Translations under genes and position numbers: made by a program | Assembly: GCA_030562195.1 (NCBI GenBank) | Contig: JAUJPP010000005.1 | Span: forward strand, 28,321,106-28,385,105 | Source: Nipponacmea schrenckii | Taxonomy: Eukaryota > Mollusca > Gastropoda > Lottiidae | Reading direction: 5' to 3' | Length of the DNA: 64,000 nucleotides | The notes under the pieces: model-generated | What the model was told of the DNA's origin: nothing | Seen by the model: the letters and a program-made list of their open reading frames with translations, nothing else | Databases searched by the model: none | Part shown: positions 49,670-59,865 of the stretch, one piece after another | Layout: every line of letters starts with the position of its first letter | Position numbering within the stretch: position 1 is the stretch's first letter

Positions 49670-50335
49670 ATCAAGAAATCAAATTGAAAAAAAACATGGT
49701 ACAATTTTGGTTATTCATATCAATTTGTCACTTTTCATTTTTGATTTATTTTTTTATTTTATTTTTGTCCATTTTCCTTTTTCTTTAGGTATTATTAATT
49801 AAATTGTTTAATTTACTGATGCTATATGAGAAAAGGCATATTTTTGAAGATACAAAGGAAAATATTAACTAACATAGAATAAATTTAGTGATTTACAAAT
49901 AATATTATATCTTGAAAAATTACTATAATTGTTAAAAGATAATCTTGGATATTTGAAATCTGTTTTTACAGATTATACCATAATATATGGACAATAAAAA
50001 AAAAAAAAATTTTACTCAAGAAATCAAATTGAAAAAAAAAAAAACATGGTACAATTTTGGTTATTCATATCAATTTGTCACTTTTCACTTTTCATTTTTG
50101 ATTTATTTTTTTATTTTATTTTTGTCCATTTTCCTTTTTCTTTAGGTATTATTAATTAAATTGTTTAATTTACTGATACTATATGAGAAAAGGCATATTT
50201 TTGAAGATACAAAGGAAAATATTAACTAACATAGAATAAATTTAGTGATTTACAAATAATATTATATCTTGAAAAATTACTATAATTGTTAAAAGATAAT
50301 CTTGGATTTTTGAAATCTGTTTTAATACAGATTAA
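49670..50335 (+). repeat. 350-bp tandem duplication inside the LINE inter-ORF region
   Basis: aaaacATGGTACAATTTTGG at 49,691 recurs at 50,041, and the match continues to about 50,335 with small changes. It is AT-rich with no frame. It lengthens the gap between ORF1 and ORF2 to about 1 kb. Confidence 0.85.
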
Positions 50336-50626
50336 ATTAGACCATAAAATATGCTTTTTCAGGGAGATACATTATCGACTCCACCAGTAATTGTTATTCC
50401 ATTCTTCCTGCTTCTTGTTTTCAAGAGCAACTATTAATGTGTAAATTATGTCAAGGATAGCTTTATATCTCTTTCTTTTCTTTATCTTATGTTCTTTCCC
50501 TATATTTTCTTTAAATTCAAATCTATTACCTTTGTATATGAGCCAAATTATTTTAAGCACCGACCATCTCACTCACACACATGATAACGAAACCACATAT
50601 ATAATATTATGTCCATAAAAATATGA

Positions 50627-53600
50627 AGCTTCAACGCTCGTGGACTCAGAAATAATCATAAAAGAGCAGAAATCTTTACATGGCTAAAACAGACCAAATC
50701 TGATATTACTTTTCTACAAGAAACACATTCAGTACCTAGTGATGAAGACAAATGGTCAAATGAATGGGGTAATACTGCCTATTTTTCTCACTTAACTAAC
50801 AACAGTTCTGGGGTAGCAATTTTATTTCATAACGCCAAATTTCAAGAGATTGAACTATTACAAGAAATACCAGGTAGATATCTATCTTTAAAATTAACTA
50901 AAGATGATAGCCCACTTGTTATATCAAATGTATACGGGCCAAATATAGATCATCCAGATTTTTTTGAAAAAATCTTTTCAAAACTTTCAAACCATGAAAC
51001 TTCCCCTTTAATTATAGGAGGTGATTTCAATTTTATAATGGACTTTGAATTAGATAAATTTGGGGGGCAACAAAAAACCAACGAAAAATCTAGGAAAACA
51101 ATAATTCAATATATGGACTTACTGAATCTAAATGATGTTTACCGAACATTACATCCCTCTAAAAAGTGTTACACTTGGAAAAGAAATAAACCTATTATCT
51201 GTTCAAGATTGGACATGTTTTTTGCAACAAGTGATATTACCAATAAGATTACAGTATGTGATAGCCAACGTGGTTATCGATCAGACCACAGCCTAATTTA
51301 CCTTAAATTTAATCTAGATAAACACAAAAATGGGCCAGGATTCTTTAAAATAAGTCAATCATTACTTTTAGACTCAGAGTATATCGAAAATATTCGAAAA
51401 CTGATCAAAGATTGCAAAGAAAAGTACCTCAATTGTGACCCACAAACTTTATGGGAATTAATTCAGTTAGATATACGAGGAGAAACTATCCAATATTCAA
51501 GTCGAAAAAAGAAAAGCGACCTTAAAATTGAAAATGAACTGGAAGCAAAACAAAAACTCATTTTACAACGACAACCCATATCTTTCAAAGATTATAACGA
51601 AATCCAACATATCCAAATAAAACTAGAAGAATTAAATCAGCGCAAATTGGCAGGAGTTATGATGAGGGCGCGGGCAAAAAATCTTGTAGATCCTGAAAAC
51701 TGCAGCAAATTTTACTTGAATCTTGAATTGCGAAATAGCGAAAAAAAGATAATTTCTACTCTTTATAATAAATCTGATAACATTATAACCAATCCAAATG
51801 AAATCTTGCAAGAAGTCAAAATATTTTACGAAAACCTTTACGACTCTAAAACAATAATTGATAATGACTATGAACAACAAATAGATTATTTCTTTAAACA
51901 GTGTGAAGAAAACATTCCTAAGCTAACTGATACTGATCGATTCATCTGTGAAGGTTTAATAACAGATATAGAATGCAGAGAAGTTATAAAATCATTTAAA
52001 AATGGTAAATGTCCAGGAAGTAGTGGTATTTGTATTGAATTCTATAAAATTTTCTGGAAAGAAATAGGTCCTTTGGTTCTGAATTCTTTTAATGATTCTT
52101 TCAATAAAAATCAATTAAGTATTTCACAAAGACATGGAATTATATCATTGTTACCAAAATCAGACAAAGACACAAAATATATTAAAAACTGGCGACCTAT
52201 AAGTCTTTTAAATTGTTATTATAAAATATTAACTAAAGTAATAGCCAACAGAATTAAAAAAATTCTTAATACCATCATACATGAAGACCAGAAAACTTTT
52301 TGATATAATAGATTATTTAGAAGAAAATAATGAAGAAGCAATGTTATTCCAAATTGATTTTCAAAAAGCTTTCGATTCTTTGCAATGGAACTTTATCGAT
52401 AAAACACTTGATTTCTTTGGCTTTGGAAAAATGCTTAAAAGATGGATAAATATATTTTACACTAACATAACAAGTAGCGTTCTAAACAATGGATGGGCAT
52501 CAAACCCTTTTGCAATCCACAGGGGAGTCAGACAGGGTTGCCCTCTATCGCCGTATATATTCATACTATGCGCAGAAATACTAGCATCCGTTTTGAGAAA
52601 TAATCCACTATATAAAGGCATACAAATTAATAACTCGACTAAAAAGATTTCACAATTTGCAGATGATACAACCCTGTTATTAGACACTAAATTAACAACT
52701 TTGAAAACGGTTTTGAAAATACTTGACAATTTTGGCAAAATAAGTGGTCTAAAACCAAACTTAGAAAAATGCGAATTAGCTAGAATTGGGAGTATCACAA
52801 ATCAAAATTTTCCATATGAAATTCCCAACAACATACGGCTCATAACAGATGTAATAAAAATTTTAGGTATATATATTCCAGTGAACAATAGACTACAAGA
52901 CATCATTAAACTGAACTACGACAAAAAATTGGTAAAAATAAAAAAACACATTAAATTTATTTAAAGGAAAAATTAAAACTCTCAAGGAAAAAAAAAGGTA
53001 AAATAAGCCAAAATTAAAAAATTAAAAATTCCACTTTCTTTCAATTTATATGGGAAAATAAACCCGCAAAAATAAAACGAGAAATCTTGTGTTCTCCAAT
53101 AGATAGTGGAGGGCTGAATGCTCCAGATATTTTCAATTTTACAAATGCAATAAAAATCTCATGGTCACATAAGTACTTCTCTTCAGCGAAAACTCATGTT
53201 TGGAAACATAGTATAAACAAACTTTTAAAAATAGATGATAAAATCAATCCCTTTCAACTTAATCTCAATAGGAAAGACATAGAAAAATTAGGGATAAGAA
53301 ACACATTCATCGAAGAAATACTTATTGCTTATTCTAAAATAAACTACTGCAATAACATATCTAAGGATAGCATTATTTGGTATAATTCTAATATTAAAGT
53401 GAATAAAAAAGTTATCTTCTATAAAAAATGGTTCGACAATAATATCTATAGAGTGTCAGACTTATTAGATGAATCGAATAATTTCCTCTTGTACGAGGAT
53501 TTTTGCAAAAAATTTCATTATCTTAAAGTAGACTTCGTGACATATCTAGGTTTAATAACTGCTATTAAAAAACGGAAAATACCGTTAAAAGAATCGCCAA

Positions 53601-54202
53601 ATAGTTGTAAAGAGGCATACACCAAATTACGAAAACCACTTAACGAGTCCGTTAAATTTGGAGAAAATAAATGGGTGAATCTCATCTGCGAACACGAGAC
53701 TCAATTCTATTTTCGAAAAATTAAACAGATTACTAACAGCGTCAACCTACAAAACTTTCAATTCAAACTACTACACAAAATTTTGCCAAACAATTCTTTT
53801 CTGCATAAGATAAAATATATTACCTCCCCTCTGTGTACTCTATGTGATAAAGAAATAGACAGCTTGGAACATTACCTGTTTAACTGTAAAAATAGCCAGT
53901 CATTTCTAAAAGAATTAATTTCGCTTTTAAATCAAAATGTTGAACACAAAATCAAACTGGACCTATCTAGTGTGATATTTAATGCACTTGAAAAACAAAA
54001 CTCCTCTATAGAGTATATTCTCCTATATGCGAAATACTATATACACTGTTGTAAATATAAATCTCGTCAGCCGAACCTAGGACAATTTTTAGAAAAATTA
54101 AACAATCAAGAACTTGTAGAAAACGAAGCTGCTCTAATCAACAATTGTATGGAAAAACACAATACGAAATGGTCAATAATAAAAACTGTTACACAAAATT
54201 AG
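50627..54202 (+). pseudogene. LINE ORF2: AP endonuclease, reverse transcriptase, C-terminal domain; broken in three places
   Basis: The frame opens at 50,627 (FNARGLRNN), one base out of phase with ATG 50,623. Endonuclease motifs: LQETHS, YGPN, GGDFNF, RLDMFF and YRSDHS. RT: NWRPISLLNCYYKI ends near 52,290, where a small deletion removes the block normally following HEDQ.GF and shifts the frame. The next frame has LFQIDFQKAFDS, RGVRQGCPLSPYIFIL and an intact FADDTTLLLD. It stops at 52,964; after a shift and gap the C-terminal part (53,087-54,202) carries SPIDSGGLNAPDI and C.LC...EIDSLEHYLFNC. RT and endonuclease cores are visible, but the gene is disabled. Confidence 0.85.
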
Positions 54203-54439
54203 GCTCAAACTTTCTACACCTTACATCTACTCATCTTATCTTCTTCTTTCTATTCTCAAACTATCTTATTCTTATCTTTCTTCTGTACAAAACAAATATG
54301 TCTTTCATTCTCTTTATATTCAGATCAAACCTATGTACTAAATTATGAAATGTCTGTGTAAAAACTTTGCAATGTACTTAAAATTGATTTGAATAAAATA
54401 ATTGAAAAAAAAAAAAAAAAAAAAAAGGTTGCAAAACAA

Positions 54440-54660
54440 TCATTGATATGTATAAGGAACTATGCTTCACGCAGTGTACCCTTTTCAAATACATAATTAT
54501 TGACATTGAACAGTAAATAAAAGTTCTTTAGCTGTAAGTCTTTTTATGGGACTATATTCAAAACTGATGTAGCGAGATGTGTTACGGCAGTTGGTAGATG
54601 TTGATCAGTCATGTTCTTTTTAATGAATGCTATGAGATCAATATCAAGGCCCTCCAAGTC
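54440..54660. other. Spacer between LINE and kinase-like pseudogene; nothing recognised
   Basis: AT-rich single-copy-looking sequence. No repeat ends or domain-bearing frame. Confidence 0.3.
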
Positions 54661-54664
54661 TTTT

Positions 54665-55636
54665 CTGTAAAGAGTTCCAACAAAGTGCACCCCAAAGACC
54701 ACATATCCGATTGCTTGTCTCCTCCGGATCTGCCAAGAATGGCTTCAGGTGCCATGTATGTTGGCGTACCAGCTGCGCCAATAGTCGTAACAGACGTTTG
54801 TGTCATTCTAATCTTTTCGTTCAGGAAAGTCTGCGGATGTGGTAAATTCATAGTCTGCGTTACTGGATGTATATTTCATATTTGCTCTGTTAGAGGTAGA
54901 CGGCGGATAATCAGTTGGGTGACGATGTGCCGATTAGTGAGGACACTGGGTATTCTGTTGGGTTGCTATGCTTGTACACTGAATTTAGGTTGAAGGATGT
55001 GGACATTCACTTAGGTCAACGGGTGCATAGTTAGATGCGTAGTTTGGGTCGGCACTGAATGGAGATTGTTCATTTAGGCCAATAGATACTATTTCAGGAT
55101 TGAGACTGAATATTGTGGAAGCTGAGCAGTCCTTTGGATTTTCGATCACCATCATCTTTTGTGTTGTGTTATCTTCAAAAATCTTTTTTTTTTTTGATTG
55201 ATGTACGCATACGCCACACTGGCGTTAGTATCATTTTGATGTGGGGTTTGGATACATTGGTATGTCTGGTCAGTTGCTTCATCTGTATTGTGAGATACAC
55301 CCGTAGACACTAAGTGAACAGGAGAGGTCATTAATTTACATGCTGCACTTTGAGGGATATAAACTATGTGATTGCATGACGAGCACTGTTTATGTCTTTG
55401 AAGTCGGTAGTAGCGGTTCCTTTAAAGTTACCTATTTTACTTGTATACATATTCTGGTGTTCTTGGATAAAAATCTTTCCTAATAAAATATCTGGTGTTA
55501 CTTCTCCCAAGTCAAGAAGTAAATCACCGCCGTCTTTGAGACGAACCTGTGTGTAGGTCATACCATCTTTTGAGTTGAGCCAACAGACCTGAATTTTCCT
55601 TTGATTTTGATCCTTTATGTCCCGGGTAGGTTTGTC
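54665..55636 (-). pseudogene. Frameshifted Ser/Thr kinase-like gene fragment
   Basis: Minus from 55,636, after a TTATTTAG acceptor: a segment with QVCWLNSKDGMTYTQVRLKD and KIGNFKGTATTDF. Then a Ser/Pro/Asn-rich linker in shifting frames (LMTSPVHLVSTGV, NPKDCSASTIFSLNPE, NEQSPFSADPNYASNYAPV). Finally a kinase C-lobe piece: GAAGTPTYMAPEAI (activation and P+1 loop) and DMWSLGCTLLELF. The N-lobe, VAIK, HRD and a normal DFG were not found. At least four frame changes are needed. The first segment resembles uncharacterised mollusc proteins in my memory. It may be a decayed member of a lineage-expanded kinase family. Confidence 0.55.
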
Positions 55637-55639
55637 CTA

Positions 55640-56186
55640 AATAACAAAAAGAAGCCTGTTAAACACAAAAAATAGAAATGCATAAAGTTAAAAAGGCCCA
55701 ATGAAATGAAAATGCGATTCTTTTCTATTTAATTTGAATGTCTTTCATTTCTTTTTTTTAAATCAAAATCTGAAGTCAAAATCTAAAGGGTTTGCACATG
55801 CAAACGTTAAAGGTTCTGTCTAGAAAATGAATAGTATAGCTCATTACAAATTATAAATACACGACATGTTGACTCCAATAAAAACAAACAGAATTAACAT
55901 CTGAAAAGGTGCATAATACCATCTCCCCAACAAACTTACCCCACTCCCTAAAAAAAATTAGGCCATACAATATCAATGAGCATCAAGATAAGACCCTGAG
56001 TACCCACCGACAGGCCTGTCTTCCATTCTGCCCCTTATAAACAACACAAGTAAAACATACACAAAACATGAAACAATTACATGTATATACAACAATCGAA
56101 AGTCATTAACAGATAAAAAGTTAACAGTGAGAATGATATTTAAACTCTATGTACACAACGATAGAGGGTTATATAAGAAATCAAGG

Positions 56187-56220
<34 letters not shown>

Positions 56221-56740
56221 ATGACAAACATTCAATGCAAATTTTAAAGTGTAAATTTCAGATAGATTTTTAGAATGGACAGTTTTAACAATTACACAAG
56301 TACAATCCATAATATTGACAATGATATTGTAAAACAAGCAAATAGAGAAGATTTGGAAGCCGAAAGAGTCAGTTCATGTGCTGCGAGCGGGCTACCCAAC
56401 CCCACTCCATTTCATATTTGTCTATGGAGGGGGAGGTAGGATTTATCCAGGCTCTAGACCAGCTGAAGGATGTTAACTCACCCCCTGACAGTATATTTTA
56501 GAATTGCCAATCGAGAAGGCATATAAATATATATTACACTTTATGAAAAAATGTGAAATTTCTAGTCGTCAAATCTGTGTATTACGTCTGTAAGAGAAAA
56601 ATAAAACAGTATTAATCTATATTGGTGAATCTGTATATACGTCGTTTGGTCTGTATTGGTTAATCATTGTTAATCACTATTGAAATGGATGATTTAAACA
56701 AACATGGCAAGCATAATTATATGCAACTATAAGAAATTGA
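55640..56740. other. Gene-free stretch with a 29-bp poly(A) run
   Basis: No domain-bearing frame. A29 lies on the plus strand at 56,187-56,215, preceded by GGTTATATAAGAAATCAAGG. It could be the tail of an unrecognised plus-strand retrocopy; it is on the wrong strand to be the tail of the CR1-type LINE to the right. CCACTCC and AGGGGGAGG motifs at about 56,400-56,450 are unassigned. Confidence 0.35.
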
Positions 56741-56889
56741 TAATAATAATAATAGGTGAAGTAAAGCAGACTAAAGAAGCAGGAGTAAAATATACTTTAT
56801 AGTTATGTTAAGCAATTTTAGAAATAATAACTCACCAAAAGTCTGTAATAAAGGACAATAAATTAACATGAAATAACAATTGTTAAGAA

Positions 56890-57591
56890 TAAGGGAAATT
56901 ATCTCTCATATGTAAGGCTATCATTTTTTTGAAACCGGATGCATTTGAGGCATTTTTTAGGTTGTCAGGAAGGGAATTCCATAGAACAGACCCAGAGTAT
57001 CGAAGGCTTTTTTTTAACGATCTCTAGATAAGGGCTGTACACGTTTAGTCTTGTATTCAGAGACTCGTAATTGGTGCTGTTAAATAAGAATAAATCATTA
57101 AGATACTGTGGACACTGTTTATGTAAAATTTTGAAGATAAATAATGATTTGTTTCGAACAAATCTTTCTGAAATAGAAAAAAGATTTAACTGCTGCAATC
57201 CAGGGGCAATCTCCTCTCTGTACGCTGAACACCTAAGATAATTTTGAAAGCCATATTTTGCTGCCTTACAAGTCTAATAATAGATTGCTGATCACAAGAA
57301 TCCCATATTGGCGAACAATAGTCGATTTAACATTGGAAATGGGCATTATAAAAAAGAACCAAGTATTTTGTTGATATAAGGTATTTGAGTTTTCGTAGTT
57401 GAAAAAGTTTTTGATTAAGAATTTTGGATACATGTAGTGCATGAGCTGTCCAGCTGAAGTTGTGATCAAAATAAATACCAAGAAGTTTAAAGGAGGAAAC
57501 AGTTTCTATAACTACATTATTTACAATTAGTTTTAAGGAATTGTCCAGTAGTTGCCTCCTCTGAGGGGTTTTGATTAACATAGCTTTAGTT
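56890..57591 (-). pseudogene. CR1 ORF2, C-terminal half beyond the insertion
   Basis: Resumes with KAMLIKTPQRRQLLDNS and FKLLGIYFDHNFSW (RT thumb region). Then come YCSPIWDSCDQQS, SLFIFKILHKQCPQYLND and, after a shift in an A run at about 57,010, RYSGSVLWNSLPDNL. That closes the standard CR1/jockey C-terminus. Several stops and shifts. Confidence 0.8.
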
Positions 57592-57681
57592 GCGTGGCAA
57601 ATAAAATTTGTCACGCTTTGTTTTCGTTCGGATTATTGCGTGGCAAATAAAATTTGTCACGCTTTGTTTTCGTTCGGATTA
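57590..57681. repeat. Two 46-bp tandem hairpin units
   Basis: TTGCGTGGCAAATAAAATTT begins at 57,590 and again at 57,636. Each unit folds into an 11-bp stem with one mismatch and a 3-base loop. Confidence 0.85.
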
Positions 57682-59854
57682 TATTTTTTTTTTTTTTTTT
57701 TTTTTTGGGGAAGCTCGCTAGCCCAAACGGAAAAAGATAGACTATTTCTGTTTTCACCAATGGTTTTTATATGGGCTGGAATCAAAAATGAAATTTTCGC
57801 TAAACCGAAAGTGGCTAATTGCATAATATGCAAATAAGATTTCAAGCTAGCTCGGGCCCTAATAGTCGCATCGGTCTGAAATTTACAGGATATAGATAGA
57901 TAGGCAGCGCAATTAAAACTACATCATCAAAATTTTTTGATCACTTCCGGTTTGGGCGTGGGGACTTCCGGTTTTTTCGTCTCATGTCGGGCGACCCTGC
58001 TTCCGATGTAATTCAAGATTCTAAACAAAATCAGTATATTTTAGCTATACTAAATGATTTTAATCCCCTGATATGAAGAAAAATTAAATTGAATGTTGCG
58101 CATGCGCAGTTTTCAAAAATGGCAAATTTTCTTAAAATTTAATAAGTCCGCCAATTATTAACCGATTTTTATGATTTTGGTGTTTATCGAAATCTTGATA
58201 CTTTATCTAAAAAATGTTGGGAACAGAATTTTGATTTTGGAATTTGAATTTTTTTTATGCCCGTTCGAATTTTTCGAAAATTTAAAACTCTATATCTCGT
58301 GACCTTGACCTTAAATGACCTTTACATTTGAGATGTAGAATGTCATTGACCTCAGCTGTCTATAGATGTGCTGATATTGCATGACAAATATTAACTTCCG
58401 GTTTTATAGCCCACCGAAATCTGACTATTTTGCAATTTTGGATGGTTATGTTACACTTTCGGGCTCTAATGTTCGGATCGATCTGAAATTTACAGGATAT
58501 AGATAGATACGCAACACAATTAAAAATATATCATCAAAATGTTTTGATCACTTCCGGTTTGGGCGTGGGGACTTCCGTTTTTTTTTTATCTCATTTCAGG
58601 CGACCCTACATCCCGTGTAATTCAAGAATGTAAGCAAAAACAGTACATTAGCTATACAAAATAATTTGCATCCCTCGAGAAGAAAAAAATTCCAATTGCT
58701 AATAAAATTTATTTATTTTTTTGTAAAATTTTTGCATACAAATTCAAAAAATATCTCTTTATAAAGCTGTGAATTAGCAAATTATCACATAGCTTGAATT
58801 TTCTCTCTATGTTAATTACAACCAAAGTTACAAAATAATGCTTAAATTTGAATATAGAGAGTTTAAATTTCATGACAAACTGACATCTTACTACCTACTT
58901 AAATTTTAGTTTGGAATTTATGTTAATATCCTACCGAAATCTTCGACATGTACAAAAATCTAATAAGGAACTGATAGTAGAAACTTATAGTAGAAAAAAT
59001 TGCCTATATAGCGGAAAGTTTACGCTTACAATTGTAGGCTGAAAAGTAGCGGAATTGAAAGCTAGCAGGTTAGAAGTTTCAAAATGTTCGAAATCCATGG
59101 GATAACGCACAGTTGCCACGCTCGGAGCTGTTCACAGTTCTAGTTTTATTTTTTTGGCAAAATATTTCCATTCAAATTCAAAACATACATCAAGTTAAAG
59201 AAGTCAATTCGCTTGTCATTGATCAGTTCGAATTTTGTTCGTATCTTAAATAGAAATGATTTTATAAAAAAATGTCAAATACAGTCATGTGAAGAGTAGC
59301 AGACATATAAGTCTTATATAAAACACAGATGAACTATTGACCACATTAGTCACGGTTCAACGCACACAGGTGGCCAAAGAGTAAATTAATCTAATGATAT
59401 AATCTGATAACCCTAATAAAATTTTATTATTTTTTTGTAAAATTTTTGCATACAAACACAAAAAATATCTCTTTATAAAGCTGTGAATTAGCAAATTATC
59501 ACATAGTTTGAATTTTCTCTCTATGTTAATTACAACCAAAATTACAAAATAATGTTTAAATTTGAATATAGAGAGTTTAAATTTCATGACAAATTGTCAT
59601 CTTACTACCTACTTAAATTTTGGGTTGGAATTTATGTAAATATCCTACCGAAATCTTAGACATGTACAAAAATCTAATAAGGAACTGATAGTAGAAACTT
59701 ATAGTAGAAAAAATTGCCTATATAGCGGAAAGTTTACGCTTACAATTGTAGGCTGAAAAGTACCGGAATTGAAAGCTAGCAGGTTAGAAGTTTCAAAATG
59801 TTCGAAATCCATGGGATAACGCATAGTTGCCACGCTCGGAGCTGTTCACAGTTC
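57592..59854. mobile_element. 2.26-kb insertion of unknown class inside the CR1 LINE
   Basis: Flanked by TAGTT on both sides (57,587-57,591 and 59,855-59,859); the LINE reading frame rejoins cleanly across it. The left end carries two 46-bp units each containing the hairpin GCGTGGCAAAT..ATTTGTCACGC. The right end has an inverted GTTGCCACGC at about 59,827. The interior has T21, CACTTCCGGTTTGGGCGTGG twice, and two 451-bp direct repeats. No transposase or RT frame. Class unresolved. Confidence 0.7.
57857..58690. repeat. Duplicated CACTTCCGGTTTGGGCGTGG repeat
   Basis: CTGAAATTTACAGGATATAG and CACTTCCGGTTTGGGCGTGG occur at 57,877-57,963 and again at about 58,482-58,570, in the same order. Between them is TGACCTTGACCTTAAATGACC, shared with the repeat at 35,400. 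Confidence 0.75.
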
Positions 59855-59865
59855 TAGTTTTATTT
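58701..59865. repeat. Pair of 451-bp direct repeats around a 263-bp spacer
   Basis: 58,701-59,151 and 59,415-59,865, offset 714 bp, with only scattered substitutions. Both begin AATAAAATTT and end CACAGTTCTAGTTTTATTT. No TG..CA ends, and no primer-binding site was recognised in the spacer. Confidence 0.8.

Larger units (their letters stand above)
48452..54426 (+). mobile_element. L1/Tx1-like LINE, nearly full length, with 12-bp TSD and poly(A)
   Basis: 5' UTR from about 48,452 (with CAAGATGGCCGACAGG), ORF1, an inter-ORF region with an internal 350-bp duplication, ORF2 (endonuclease, RT, C-terminal domain), a 3' UTR and an A tail at 54,404-54,426. GGTTGCAAAACA flanks both sides (48,440-48,451 and 54,427-54,438). 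About 6 kb. ORF2 has deletions, so it is not autonomous. Confidence 0.88.

Noticed and set aside
56187..56215. A29 run as the tail of the CR1-type LINE
   Set aside because: The LINE is on the minus strand, so a tail would appear as T on the plus strand; CR1 elements usually end in microsatellites instead.
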